A stretch of DNA of 64,000 bases, taken from NCBI RefSeq assembly GCF_001949145.1, contig NW_019091404.1:2551582-2615581 (forward strand), given 5' to 3'. The stretch comes from Acanthaster planci. Lineage: Eukaryota > Echinodermata > Asteroidea > Valvatida > Acanthasteridae. The position numbers were made by a program, and so were the translations under genes. This document shows, one piece after another, positions 1 to 14,000 of the stretch (positions are counted from its first letter, which is position 1; each line of letters begins with the position of its first letter). Under the pieces are notes generated by a model that worked only from the letters and a program-made list of their open reading frames with translations, was not told the origin of the DNA and searched no databases.

Positions 1-285
1 ATTTAGTCGGACTAAACATGAAACACATCCGCCCGCCGTTCTCGATCTGTAGGTATTCTGGGTCTGTGCGTGGAATATCTTAAATTGGTCTCAAAGTGGA
101 AACACAAATGTGAACAGGCAATCTGGAACTTATTGTTTTAGTGGTAAATCTTTTGATTAGTATTTGGAACAATATGGTTTTGTCCAGGCACCGTAATGAG
201 TACTCTAAAAATGTTGTTTTTCGTATGCGCCAAGGCGGGAAAATAAACATAATAATCAATGCTGCAGTTATCCTGTTCGTGAGTG

Positions 286-411
286 TGACGTCACTTCAGT
301 TTAAACCACGCCCACCGCACATGCACTGCACATAGAGTTGCCTGCATTGATCGCCGTTTACATGGAACCGTGGAACCGGAAGTTAACGCGCAACTTCAGC
401 GATCATCCAAT
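286..411. promoter_or_regulatory. Promoter-like CRE/ETS/CCAAT cluster
   Basis: A palindromic CRE (TGACGTCA, 286-293), a consensus ETS site (ACCGGAAGT, 375-383) and a CCAAT box (407-411) lie within 126 bp in a locally CpG-richer stretch. This combination is typical of housekeeping-type promoters. No gene is visible just downstream on the plus strand, so it may serve a minus-strand gene beyond the left edge or an untranslated first exon. The motifs are seen; promoter function is inferred. Confidence 0.35.
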
Positions 412-2200
412 GGGAGCCTGCAAATCGGGGCGCGTCTGCCTTTCTGACGAACTCACTTACGCACCAGATAATAAATAGAATGTTGTTTAGTGATTGGGAA
501 CTGACTGAAATGCATACTCAAAATGTATCGATGTTTCAGGCATGTATCTTTGAAACTCTCGAAACCTATGGTAAAATAATCGAGTACTGCATGGTCGCAA
601 AACAAAACCATCCGAAACGGAAATATAAAACAGTATTCATATAACTGTCTTGATCACAGTTTTTTAATCATTAGTTGGGAATTAACGTTGGGAAAAGTAG
701 CCAGTAGAAAAATGTAAGCGGATGTTAAAAAAAACTATGCCTATATCCAGCCCTGAATATTACATAATTATTGACAGTTAAAAAGACTTTGCTGAAGGAG
801 CGAAAGCTTTTAGTTGTTATTTTAAATTCCATATCTTGTAGCAATTTAAGAAGGTAATGATCCCGTACTTCCATTAAGACAGTGATACTTGCACCTTTAA
901 TAATTGTCACGTTCAACCTGTCCGCGAGGTTCAAACAGAAGGTTACATCGTTCTGTTGAAGATCATTTCCGCCCCCCCCCCCCTTTAGGGAAGGATATAC
1001 GAACACATCGTCTAGGCTAATTTGGATTTTTGAATCGTTGTCACATAAGGTGCATGAGGTGGGATTGTTTTAGGTAAGAGAAAGCCCATCAAGTCTATTT
1101 CCCGTCTACTTGCTCGCCTTGGGGGTGTCCAAAGTATGCAAAACTGTCGGAAGTTTGCGAGACATCACGGCCAATTAGCTGCACAGTGATTTAACGATCA
1201 TACTTGGAGCTTGTGAATGTATCCCAATTCCCCAACAAACTCTCTACAAAGTGGATGGTAGTTTTGGGAGTGCGAGAGGAGGAAATAGTTGATAAAAAGT
1301 AGTTGTCTAACACTAAATAGCCGCGTGCTCCACCTGGCACCGATTGTAATCCAGTTCGAGTGGTAAAATTTACCAAGTAGTGGCCAGAATAGGCACAGCT
1401 TTATAATCGTTACATTGAGTTTCATTCAGAAATATCATTAGGCCTCCTATCAAATGTGAAACTATGGATTCTTGTGCCATTGGGACATGAAGCAGTGACC
1501 GGTCTAATTCGTTGTAACTTAAAAATTCTCTTTCATCTCGTCATCCACCTGAAAGACTGAACACAAAAAGATGTGGGATCGCTGCACAAACAACTTATCT
1601 TGCCAGAAAATATCCGAAACACAGACCGGTGGCAAAAAAATGGCGATTATTTTGAGTTTCATTGGTTGATATCGTGACGGCACACGGCACTCTACATCAT
1701 ATGTACTAGTTGTTTTCTTGTAGTTATATAGCCGTGATTGAACTAAAATTTCGTAATTCTGTCGGAGCTATTTTACGACTGTTGTGTAATATTTTTAAAC
1801 AAACAAACCAAAGCTGTGACAATCCTCGACTTATAAAATTTTAACGCATCGGCCCAGCCGTACGCTCGTTACGTGCAAGATAAAGGAGCTAACGCGCTGG
1901 AAGTCCAAAGCACCAATAAGAAGCCTGTACTACAGGGTTTGCAGGTGATCACATCAATTTGTCGTCATCTCTCTCAACGGGGCGCAGTGTAATGACTATC
2001 GAAAGGAAACACCGGGGTAATTACTGCACTAACAAGATGTTTCAGATGAGACAAGCTCATTAAAGTCGAGGACAACGAGAGAAGTATTACCTCCGTAATT
2101 GACTGTGAGCATAGAGTTCCATGTTGCTGCGGAGGACATTATAGGAACATTATCTATCCGGACCCTTGTCCAGAAGGTTGAGAAATCGGCGCTACATAAA

Positions 2201-2238
2201 AAACAAACAAACAAACAAACAAACAAACAAACAAACAA
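2201..2238. repeat. AAAC microsatellite
   Basis: About nine tandem AAAC units. The short open frame covering this stretch on the minus strand (repeating VCLF) is a product of the repeat and not a gene. Confidence 0.9.
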
Positions 2239-4282
2239 CCCAACAAACCCGAAACACTATTCAAGTCTCTAAAATGCAGAGCTGAGTTTCTCGCTTGACT
2301 CCGACGGATGATTGGGAGTTTATGTGTATTCTACTGGTGAATTAAACGATTAAAATAAGTTCGAGTCAAACGTAAACTGCAAAACTGCTCATGATCATCA
2401 TTCATGGCCTCTGAGACAGCATGGAAACGTCATTCTTTGTTCAGTCTTGCAATTTTGGTTTTCCTTGTTTTACTTTATGTACACTGTTAACCTGTGTAAT
2501 TTAGTTTTAATCGCATATAAATAATAATAATAATAACAACAATGCATAATCTATTGTTTCCCAGTACCGACTTTTCTTACTAACTCTTGGCATTCCGTAA
2601 AATGTAATCTTTCCCCGATTTGTCTTTAAGGTTCTCTGTATCAATACTCCCGAGCCATTGTCTTTAGTGTCAAGGTCGTATTTTTGTTTCTCGTGTATTT
2701 GTTTCTTGATGCTTTTTTGTCTGCCGTCCATGAGAGATTCTGCAGTTCAATTACTGTTTTCTTTCAGGCTGTTTTTGTACATTTGCTGCTGACTCAGGAA
2801 TTCTTTTTGATTTTGTCCAAATAATTTTCAATGCAGAATGCTCTTTTGTCTGCGCTGTGGCCATACCCCGCAGCTTATAGAGTTTCCGAGAGTGCATCTA
2901 CTTTATCTTGGCCCTTTCACGCGATGTATGATGGGAAAGAAAAGCTCAATCAGTTTGTGTTATTTTAATTCGTACTCAAAGACGCTTGTATTCTTCTTAT
3001 TTTGTTACGTGATCAATTTAAAAGAAACTTCATATTTGTGCGTGACCGTGAGATGGCTGTTGTCAATCGAGAATATTACATTGCAGAGATCTTTCAAAAC
3101 TACGCTTTCATCTGAGATTGAATTGCCATTAGGGAAGTCTAATGCACCCCCCCCCATCTCACTACTTAATATGTATTTTTATCTTTATCTTTTGTTATCC
3201 ATTTCTACTCACTCCTCCTTTGTTTCGTTTTATGTGCAATGCTGGCACAAAAGAGATCGACGTAACGCTAACACACAACACTGTGATAAATCCAACTTGA
3301 TCATAGCAATGGACCTCGGCGTGGTAACGTCGAGCGGTCAAGGTCCTGATATTGCTTCACAGCTCTGACTTCATGTTCATCCCATGGTGGATTGGGTCGT
3401 CTGCAGATTGTCAGTTGAGTTCCTCCGAGATGGGGTTCCCTTCACACTCCAGATTGACTTTTTTCTCTTCCTTTTCACCCCCGATTTTTGTTTTAATCGT
3501 CCCAAAAGAAGGAAGGGTTTGGCTTCTGAGGGAGGAAGAGCGGAAAGCTTGGCTGTAACTTCCTCGTGGTTCAGGAGAGACCACGGCCTGATGGGATGTC
3601 TTCACCGGCATATGAAATTCTCCAGTATTTCGATAGCATGCAAAGTGACCAATCCAAAACAAGCAACACATATGATTTCATGTTGGTACAAAATTACCTT
3701 AACTGTGGATTCATTATTGTAACATGCACCTGACCAAGTTTCGCCCAAACGTGAACGCAGTCTCTATCTAATAGGTTAGCATTCAATCTCCATCAACCAA
3801 GCTAACGGCATGTCAACCAAGACAGAAAATAACAGCAACTCCTACAGGACCAATCAAGTTAACCCGTCGATAAAAGAAAGCAATTGAGGAGAAGGAAAGT
3901 GGAACATTCGACGTTCATTTTTTTATTTCCCCTGAAATCGTACAAACACTGCCCTATTAGAACTCAATTAGTAAATTATCTCTTCATTGAATGAAACACA
4001 ACATCAGCTCAATGCATAGTCATTTCTAATTCTCTCTGTCACTTTTTGGGTTGGACAAGAATTATTTGCGATTGTGCTTTTTCCCCGCTTCATTGCAAGA
4101 GTTAAAAAGCTGGGAATTAATGTTGGAGCTGAGACATAAACCAGAAACCACTTCCTAATGTCCATGGTCTTGTTTATTTGAAATTAACAAACTGAAAAAA
4201 GACCCAGTAATAAGTGCGCCATGAACCGGCTTCGTCTTTGATCCGAGAACTACATAAAGTCAAGCCTCCGCCTCCCTACATG

Positions 4283-4290
4283 TGACGTCA
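4283..4290. promoter_or_regulatory. CRE palindrome upstream of the GPCR
   Basis: A full cAMP-response element, TGACGTCA, lies about 570 bp before the GPCR start codon. A second ACGTCA half-site lies just before the TATA box near 4730. Both could make the receptor gene CREB/ATF-responsive; this is inference from motif and position. Confidence 0.4.
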
Positions 4291-4735
4291 TCACATATAC
4301 AAGACGAGCACCATGGCGATGCAGCGTATACGGCAAGCTCGGGCGCAAACTATGTGGTTTGACTACTAGTCAGTTACTTTGACACTGGGCATGCTCAGTG
4401 CACTTCCGCTCGAATTTGCCTTGTTGAACTATAACTGGTAAAATCTCATCGTCACATACATTAATATTGGCCGTTTGCTGCAACTCTTGCGGTGTAGCCT
4501 ACATGGTCATTGACATCTCGGATAATTCTATTAGTGTGAATGGTTCCCTCCATGCTGACAAATGAATGGCCCGTCGACAACCAGCCGTGCTATGCCCTTA
4601 GCCTGGTTCCTAATGGTCGACAAGATGGTCCAAACCATCCATCGTTCAGAAGATGTCAGTCGAACAGCGATTAACTATTGTTGTCGCTCGAACTTACCCA
4701 TAACAACTGAGACAACATCACTCACTACGTCAGAG

Positions 4736-4743
4736 TATAAAAG
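4736..4743 (+). promoter_or_regulatory. TATA box of the class A GPCR gene
   Basis: TATAAAAG matches the TATA consensus and sits 112 bp upstream of the ATG at 4855. Transcription would begin near 4765-4775, giving a 5' leader of about 85 nt. An ACGTCA half-site directly precedes it. Confidence 0.55.
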
Positions 4744-4854
4744 AATGCCAGAGGTGATACATATCTCAAAATTCTTCAACTGTCTTTTCTGCTTGGATGA
4801 GGGTGAAAGTTGCAATTTTCTTTCACGACGAAGAAAAACTCTATCCTACCTGTC

Positions 4855-5047
4855 ATGGCGAATGCAACCGAGTGGTACCAACCGGACGTAGCGGGTAGCA
4901 GCGGGTATCAGCCCGGTTACGAGGTACCCCTCTTGACCGTGGTGTGTCTGCTGGGATTCACCGGCAACTTCATGGTGTGGACCGTCTACAGTAAGCCTAA
5001 GTACAGGAAATCCAATGCTGCCCTTTACATACTCAGTTTGGCCGCAG
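4855..5047 (+). CDS. GPCR exon 1 (N-terminus, TM1, start of TM2)
   Basis: Encodes residues 1-64 plus one base of codon 65. It has a short N-terminus with an NAT glycosylation site, TM1 with the conserved GN pair, and the first half of TM2 (ALYILSLAA). The donor is GCAG|gtaagt. There is no cleavable signal peptide, as is usual for class A receptors. Confidence 0.88.
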
Positions 5048-8000
5048 GTAAGTCCAGCGCACGATTTTCTTGCAGTTGATAACCACACTGATATAGGAGA
5101 TGGGACTTCTGTTATCCCAACGCGAACTGGAATTCTTTTGCATAATTGATTACCCCGAACGCTTGCTTTGATATACCGAGAGAAAAAGAAGATTTTACAT
5201 TTGGGTGAAATAGTTGTATGCAAATTTATTTACATCATAAACAATTATTACAGATATTTTAAGACCACTGAAAAGGACCCTCGCATGAATAGTCCTGTGC
5301 ATAGAGAAAATTTACTTAGCAATAATGATTTTTTTAAAATAGAAACCTGGAAAGCTGTGGCACTTTAATTAACACTAGCAGTCTCAAATCCTCCAACTTC
5401 AATACGATTTTACATACACCTATTTTATACGAACTAATATAGATAGCCATGGAAAAAGTACTCTTGAATATTTGCGCAAATTTGACATATTAGATCAGCT
5501 AACACGTGCCATCAACCGGGGACTATAACCACGTGCAATATTTATACGGCAGACCTGACAGTTGTTGGCATACATGACGTGGATGACAGGAGCCCAGAGA
5601 TCACTGGCACTAAATTAGAAATTGCATGTCTTCCTAGAGTTAATTATTAAGGAGAATCTTCCCTGGATAAAAGAAGGAATTGGTTCCATTGTAACCTGTG
5701 AAATTATTCAGTCTGGCAAGTTGCCATTTAAAAAAACAAACCAATTTATGCAATTTTCAAATGGATTATATGTCAGAGGAATCCCTTTGTAACTTCGACC
5801 TTCATAAGATGGACTCAAAAACTGCCTGCGCCACAATATGGCATGCCCCAATTATTTGCATGCACGAACGAGAAACCGTGGCACCGGGATTCTGCGTCGA
5901 CTTTGAAATCTTAGGTCGAATCCAGTCTCAAAGTTGATCCTGCTATGTATCAATATAAAACTATATACGGGCTTTGAATGTAGCCGGCTTAAAAAAAGTG
6001 GGGGTAAAACTTGCAGTTTTGGAAAGTTAAAGGAAAGTTTAATTATCCACTGATTCAGAACCAATTGGACTTTCAATAGGCTGCTCAAGAATTTCAATGT
6101 TTGTGCATCTATAATCATTGATATTTTGAGTAAATGGTATATCACACAGAACGACAAGAGAATATTTAAAAAGCCGTGCTCACGAGCCGCAAAGTTGAGC
6201 CAAGTCTCGAAGCGAACTTGTTATTATTCTTTCATTGAATCCAGACATTTGGCCAAATTTGATACTTCAGACCGGAAATTTGTCTCACGTCAAGACTCAT
6301 GACGAAGGGGCTTCAAGCTTAAGGAGATAACTCATTGCTGAAATTGTCACCAGTGAGTTGAAAAATACAGCAAATCATATCTGAGATTTCACTGGCGATA
6401 AAACCCTGTGGCAGTACATCGCAAAGACATGGTGTCTTGGCAGCTCGTTCTCAGGCGCAAAAGATAGTTGAAGGTCATGTACGGTCGATGGTTGAGATAC
6501 TGAGATATCTGATAAGGCTCAATCCTTCCGATTCTGCTGTTTTAAGAGGGGATTTTCACACGGATTGAAAGGCCAGACGAACGGTTAACCACTCTACCGA
6601 CGGGCCCGACCTTCCTAGATTTAAAGGGTGGACCCGAGGCTGTTAATCGCTCGCCTGCGATGGTTCAACTGTAAAAAACCAAAAACTGTAAGACTTTCTT
6701 AAAATACTCAGTCACATGTGAGAAAAAAAAAACTAATGTCGGACTTACACTTGTGGCAATTAAAGGGTGGAAAAAAGACGGACTGAGGGCAGCTTCCTCA
6801 AGCAACATTTTGTAGTTCTTTCCTGAAAAAAGTACTTAAACAAACGAAACCAGCGCTAGCCCGTTCCGCCCTTCTCCTTCCTGTTTACGGAAGAACATCT
6901 TTTGAGCAGTCATCCGCTCCGAGACGGCGTATTTTTTGGTACTCACCGCATAGGCGCGCCATGAGGCGCGCAAGTGTATGCGCATTTGATGCTGAGCACG
7001 CTGAGTATGTATAACTTATTTACTCCGGCATGTACATTGTATGGTCTTTGCGTACACGCAGAACGCATGCAAGAACCTGCTGGTAACCACCTGTCTTTCT
7101 TTTCGCCGATTGGGGGTGCACTTCAGCTTGGGGCGGATAGTCTATCAAACAATTTCCCTTGCTTATATCCAAACCCACTGAACTAAAAACTTCGCACCGC
7201 CGAATGCACGATTTTCTTTTTCTTGGGGGATATAAAGTTAATTTTTGTAGTTCATCACTTCTGCAATCTCCAAGCAGAACTTACGAAAATTGAATGACCT
7301 TTTGCCCTTTTCTTACAGTAGCTAAACTTCACAAACTAGACTCAAATCGTGCAACACATTAATTTCGCTTTATTTTCTAACTCCATTTTTTTTCTGATGG
7401 TGTAGCAGTTAACAGTCACATTTTAACGCTGACGCAAGCGCACAGAAAAGAAATATTTGTAGGGCTCAGTCTACTCGACTTCGTACTTGTAACACAAATT
7501 CAATAAATACTGTCAATAGCGGCAAAAAAGTATCTTTAAGTTCATTAATCTGAAAAAAAACCTAGAGATCTTAGCAAAAAACACACAGGCTACTTAATTA
7601 AAACATAAAATTAGCAATAACGTCCATCAAAAATATTAACGTTATTACTGAAAATTAATGTGGTAATAAACTTTACAATTCCATTTGGCGTACATGTTTA
7701 GAAAAGCCATCATCTATACAAAGATTTCCACATAAAGCAAACTAAAAAGAAATTTAAAGCGTTTTAGGTTGTCGCTCTGCCTGAATTCTGATTTAGAATG
7801 GGGTTACCGGCCGTTTCGTGACAATTTAGGCAGCGGAGCAATTTTGGGTTTTTTCTTTAGAAAAATTCCAAGTCCCTAAAAACAACCAATGTTCAATCCA
7901 TTTTGGACAGCAAAATTATCACTGTGGATGCTGAAGGAATTCCATGAAGACGATCGATCATTACTGGCTTTATTACAGGCATTACAGGCGGCGTCCTTCT

Positions 8001-11000
8001 CAGTAATCTGACGAAATGCGAGACTTTTAATTTCATTGAAGTAGGACATGTAAGTTCAGGGGTTGATTACGAATTGCAAATCTCAAGATTTGGTTTCACT
8101 TCGGAAGATCAGGTGGTCCATTTTTAAGTTGTTGAAGAGATATTGTCTGCTCTTCCGACGTGGCATAACAAAAGTACCTTTTCAAATTATACAGCGACAA
8201 TGGTATTATTCTACGAATTGTACATTTTCTAATTAGACATCAAATGAAGAGATTAGGTTATGCGGGAACCTTACACGTGATTATAATGAGCCAATCAATA
8301 CGCTATGGTCGAGTGCGCTGTTTTTCCATTCACATGCACCTGACTGAACCTGATGTGGGAGTAATTCTAATTAATTAATCCAAAATGGAGCTTAAATGAA
8401 CCATCGACATGGATGCAACGACGTTGGTTTTACAACTCCAGGAATTCAAGTACGAATTGTTGGGGAGCTCCATGTTACGTGAGGCCGGAATAACGACCAC
8501 AGTCATTACAGCCTTGCCATGGCGAGCTTATCTACACGATGCTATAGCGTGACGCTTTCCGAACTATGAAAGATTTATTTGTAAATTTAGATAACAAAAG
8601 GCAAACTAAGCTGAAATATTTCATTACTCGAATGTCATCCGCACGGGCAAAGTCCAATCATCTATATACTGTTCAGTGGTAAGAACCAAGCCTTAATCGG
8701 GCCTAATGAGCCAGTACAGTGTTCCGTAACTGCCCTGCAGCGCGGCCTTACGTCAATTGGCTAGCGTTTGATTCTCTAATGACTACAAAGCAGAACTCGG
8801 GTCAAAAAGATTGGAACATGGTTTTGCAAAACGGAATGCCTTTTTTTTCAAAATAGAACGTGTTTTTAAAACGAATATCATTTTAAGAAGATCGTATTTT
8901 TTATTTTTGGACTGCATTTTAAAGAATTTTTAAAGAGCTGAAGAATTTGTGTAGATGGAACATATTTTCTAGATTGGAATAAACTTGTAAAGAGTGAACA
9001 GGTTTTGAAAATTCGAGTAAGATTTTACAAATTCAGCATTTTCTCAAGATTGGAAAGAATTTTTAAAGTCCAAACATTTTTAAAGATTGGAATAAAATTG
9101 TTTGTTGCGAAAATATGTTTAAAATTGGAAGACTTTTCCCGACGTAAAGCTGTCATTCGGCGCACGCATTTTACCCGAGATCTCATTTCATTCAAATTGA
9201 GAAAGCATCCGAATTGACAAAGCATCAAAATTTCTAAAGTATCCGCGTTTATAAAAAACATCCAATCTTTTTGACGGTGTTCAGCCCGAAGTTCCAAACC
9301 TTTTTGGACGATTCGGCTATTTTCGGCACGCGCATGCGCAGGCAAACTCCTACTGTGGTTCCCGCTGTCCTTTGTGGTCGTTGCCTTTGGGGCCTGCAGA
9401 CTCGTCTCCGTGTTGAATGCAGTAGGTAGGTAGGTAGGTACGTAGGTAGGTAGGTACGTACGTACGAACGAAAAACCAATCTTTTTAAAATGATATCCGT
9501 TTTAAAAATACATTTGATTTTTAAAACACGTTCGATTTTGAAAAAAAGGCATTCCGTTTTGCAAAAACATGTTCCAATATTTTTGGCCCGAATTCTGCTT
9601 CGTAAACCGTTCCTACCAGTCGATTCCTGGAAAGTGTGTGGTGCATGATACACGATAAAGCAGTTGACAGACCAAGTCTTGTCAAAGATCAGACCGCTGC
9701 TATAAATTTCTCAACTCTGCTGATTAGTCTTTTTTTGTTTTATTTCATCTTCACAGTTTTCTTCTGAAACCTACTGCGCAAATTCATAAAAACAGCAACC
9801 TTGAGTGTTGGGTTTCTCGTAAACAACTTAACATGCTTGCAATTTGCATATTTGCAAGACATGCACTTTTGCTTGTCTTGTCTTTGCTTTACCTTGATTT
9901 TGGAACCGTCGGACACGAAAGGGGAGACTAGGGAGTTCTCGTGGGAAATCAAAACAACTATAAAAATGCATTGCATACAGCCAGGGGAAAAAACTCCCCT
10001 CATTATAAATTTCATCTCTCTCGACGTGGAAAGTATGTGCATTGAGTAAACATTTGCCAACAGTCCGCCCACTGAGGAACTTAAGTGTTGAAGCAAACGT
10101 CTCTAGAACCACGCAGTCTAAATTCTGTATATGCAGTAAAACACCTGCTATCGGGGATCGATAAAACAAATCGAATAACAACCTAATAGCAATTTTCAGG
10201 CCAAAAAACGTGCCAAAGGACTAAGTCAGATGGAGGTGGTCTTGATATTATTGTGTATTGTGACCAACAAATAAAGCTGGGTCAATCGGAAATTCTTAAA
10301 CGGTTTACTGCTGGTGCGTTTCCCCACACCTGGTTGTCATCTATTAAACGGAAAAGGAGTCGCAAATACTCACCATAAACCGGCTATGAACAAAAGGGTA
10401 TTACAATGCGTTGTGCAGCTTGAAATATCTCAAATGTCCCACAAGCCACTTTAGCGACCGCTCAACTTCGAGCATCGCTCTATAGTCCTAATTATGAACT
10501 ACATGTTAAGATTATTGAAACAAATATCTATGTAGTCAAGAATATAATATAAAGTCAGTGCTCTGGACTGTGTCATTAGTCTTAATACTATTGATAATAA
10601 AAGTTCAAGAACACGCAGTCTTCAGGCTTCAGGTTGTGTATGAACGCTAACGGGCGGTATGTGCCCCTTGAAATGGTGAGTGTCGATGTCGCATGTCTTG
10701 GTTACTCCGGAGGCGGGGGGAACGAGGTACGGTAACTTATGGGTAATGCATGCCTGACTAACGACTCGAGCGGCGATTTCATGTCTCTTGGATGAATTTC
10801 GCGCATTTGCATCCAAGCCAGAGGCGTGAAAGTCTATGTATGATCGCTGTAGTTGAGGAGATGCTGTGAACCCAAGCGAGCACAGTGTCTAGGTATCTCG
10901 TTTCTCTTGCACTTAATCGCTGATTAGCGCCAGTGCTTTTGTCTCGTTAGGAGTGTCTCCATATTTTCATAGTCCTGAGAAATGGATATAAAAATGTCCG

Positions 11001-14000
11001 AGTTAAAGGTTTCTTAAAGGGCATTTATTTTCTCAAAGTACAACGTTCATTAATTCCAGATTCAAAAATTATGATATATCTAGCGATGTAACTGCACTTT
11101 CTCAAAAGGCAAGAGACCTTGATAGTTTGTCGCTTGTCGCAAAAGTGACATGAAAATGGTATTAAATATCGGTAGACATATCACGTGCTTTAAAAAAAAA
11201 CCAGTCCTTCACAAAGAAGACAAGTATTTAATTAATTGAAATTTAATTGCACGCCAGAATGTTTCAGCCGCACACAGCGAGCAGAAAGCTGGGGATATGC
11301 CGCTGAACTTTATTCAGACTGTGATGTCCAAAAGATATAACAAAGACCCAGTGATGAATAATGGTGACAAGGGGAGATGCTTGATGAAAAGGTAAAGCAG
11401 TTAGAGAGTACAGCGATAAGTGGATTTCAGGCACTTATTGCAGACCAGTTTCACGCACTGTACTTAGGGCAATAACCAGGAGGATGTGGAAATTTTTTAT
11501 GGGCGACATATTTTAGGACACAGACAACGATGAGTAGACAGAGCTGATTGGAGAGCAATCTGCATCAATATAATGGCAACCAGCTAAGATGAGATCCTCG
11601 TGATATTCATCAATGTCAGATTGTACGTTTTGAAGGATGCATTTCATACATTACCAATGTAAAAGCCAACAGAAACCATGTAATAATTGAAAATGCACCT
11701 TTCTCTTCCAGCTAGCCAAATGTAAAAATATTCATCAGGAACTGAAAACAAGGAAGCATTGTTTTAAAAAGGCAGTTTTAGCTGATATTAAACATAAAGA
11801 GGTGTCAAACGTTTTCTATGCATCTGAAACATGTTCTGAAGTGACATCGATGTCAAAGATCTTTGATGAAATCCATCCTACGAAATTGATGACATCTATT
11901 CTACACTTATAAAAGACAATTGTCGGCATTCATCTGGGAGGAGGTCATTAAAATATTGAAGCGGAGGTCTGTTTGAAGTCCGCAATCTTATTAGTCTACT
12001 GTGGGATGAAATTTCCCGAGACCGCATTTCAGAGAACACCAACTCAATTAAATCGCAGACTCGATGACATGCTCAGCGTGATTCCATGGTCAATTCATTA
12101 CAATTAGCGCCTTTATTCGTGTTGGATTACTTTTGATTTATTGATCAACCACCGCGAGTGAAATGGAGATTGACTGCAAGGGTCATACATGTATAAAGTG
12201 CTTGATAGGAATACACATACCATAGGAAAAACGACGAATACTGTTCCGCCATGGGTCATTCACCTTTTGTTTGAAAGCCTCAAGAGCCTATTTGGAAAAA
12301 AATTATCTACTTAAGGCTCTTAAAACATAGACATTATGCTTTTGTTGAAAATGTCTCCTTCCAAGGAAGGAGACGGGATAAGTCTGGGACGCCAGGACAA
12401 CAGGTGAATAGCCTCAGGGAGAATATTACTCTGGTTGCCAGACAAGACTCTCGAAAATTAATGTACAAAGGGGTTCTCCTACTCTTCGACAAAAATAATC
12501 CCCACCAGAAAATCGAATGAAAGAAATGCATACACTTATCATTAAATACGTAGAACAAAATGCACGATTTCAACACTCGTATAAGCGACATGAGACTTTG
12601 GAAACAAAAAGCAATTAGAGTGGCAGCCGCAAAAGGCAACATTTATTGCTTTGTAGCCAATCATGCGAGATTGGCTCGTTAAGTACATTCACTGGTTGCA
12701 GCAAGGCAACCATGGAAACGAGAAGCTAGACAAATTGGCGAGAGGACTTATGTCCCCAGTGAGGAGGAACAGGTGACACTTTTGTCAAATAAACATTTAC
12801 AAGCGATTGCACTGCGCTTTGATAATTGACTGCGCAGTAACAAATAAAATGTACAGTAACTGTACACTGTCTTCACACGTCACTTACATTATTTGACGAT
12901 TTCAACGGCAGTGTAAAGAACCTCTTCAGCACTTTCTGCCTTACAGACAAGCACACTTCACGGAAATTTTTTTAATGTTAAATAAAGTGACCCTTTTCGT
13001 TTGGAAAGTTCCTCTCTTGCTGTATTCTTCTGCTCTCAAAGGTTACCGCTTGTCATTTTTTTGTGGTATTGTTTGCTCAAAAAAGCGGCGCTTTTTGGAA
13101 TGTTCTTTAAAGTGTCAACCACTGACAACGTGCACGTGCTTTCCGCAGTACGTTTTTTTATGTCGGTGATTTCGGAACAGTTCGTCTCTCTTGAATGAAG
13201 CGCCCTCTACTGGTACCATTATTTGGTTGTACTTGCGGCCAGCGCATGTCTCCAGCGCAATCTGGAGACAAATCAATACAAATCCAGTCTAATCTTTGGC
13301 CAAGACAAATTTTGCAGGCGCTATTAAGAACGTCGTTTAGCAATCAGTGCTATGTGCAGTAGCTTACACAAATCTTAGGACTGGATGGGTGCCCTGCAAG
13401 ATTGTCAAGGTACTTCAGAGTGGAAGATGAGCGAACACAAAATTTAGAAAAACTCAATCTACATCAGGATCCTTAGATACAGGCTTGTGGGTACACTATG
13501 GAATCAATCTCTTTGGGAAGAGGTGTGGTCCTTAGAAGAACTGGTGAGTGTTAACTCGACGTTTTGGCCAGGATGCTTTGGCCGTTCTCGGGACAGTGTG
13601 TCGGACTGGAGTGGAGAGCTGGGTTATAAAGGTTATATTACGGTGCTGTTGGAGCCTGGTAGCGCGGTTCCTGCCGGTTTCCTAGCTCTTCTCCCGAGTC
13701 CGGCACATTCTCCTGAGGACGGGTAGAGCATCCTGGCCCAAATATCGAGTTAACACTCAACGGTTCTTCTCAGAACCACACATCTTCCCAAAGAGATTGA
13801 TTCCACGGTGTACCCACAAGCCTACATCTCACGTAACTTCCCCCATGCAAAGCTTCAAATCTTACTTATCAGGGTCCTGAAGCCAGAACAACCATCCTTG
13901 ACAGAAAGGCTAAGGATTTTGGCAAACTGGCTGGAAATCAACCTTGTACTAAAAAGATTTTAACTGTACTGCTGAGGGCTAGGGGTATTACGAACAGAAA

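Larger units (their letters stand above)
1..4735. other. Intergenic region upstream of the class A GPCR
   Basis: No coding region could be supported here. The longest open frame (2838-3368, plus) shows no domain, no repeat-protein match and AT-rich intron-like composition. The stretch holds a promoter-like motif cluster near 286-411, an AAAC microsatellite at 2201-2238, a short ATA run near 2515-2536 and a full CRE at 4283-4290. The rest appears featureless. Confidence 0.5.

Noticed and set aside
2838-3368. 176-codon plus-strand open frame
   Set aside because: No start context, domain, signal peptide or splice partner; the composition is like the surrounding AT-rich DNA. Treated as chance.
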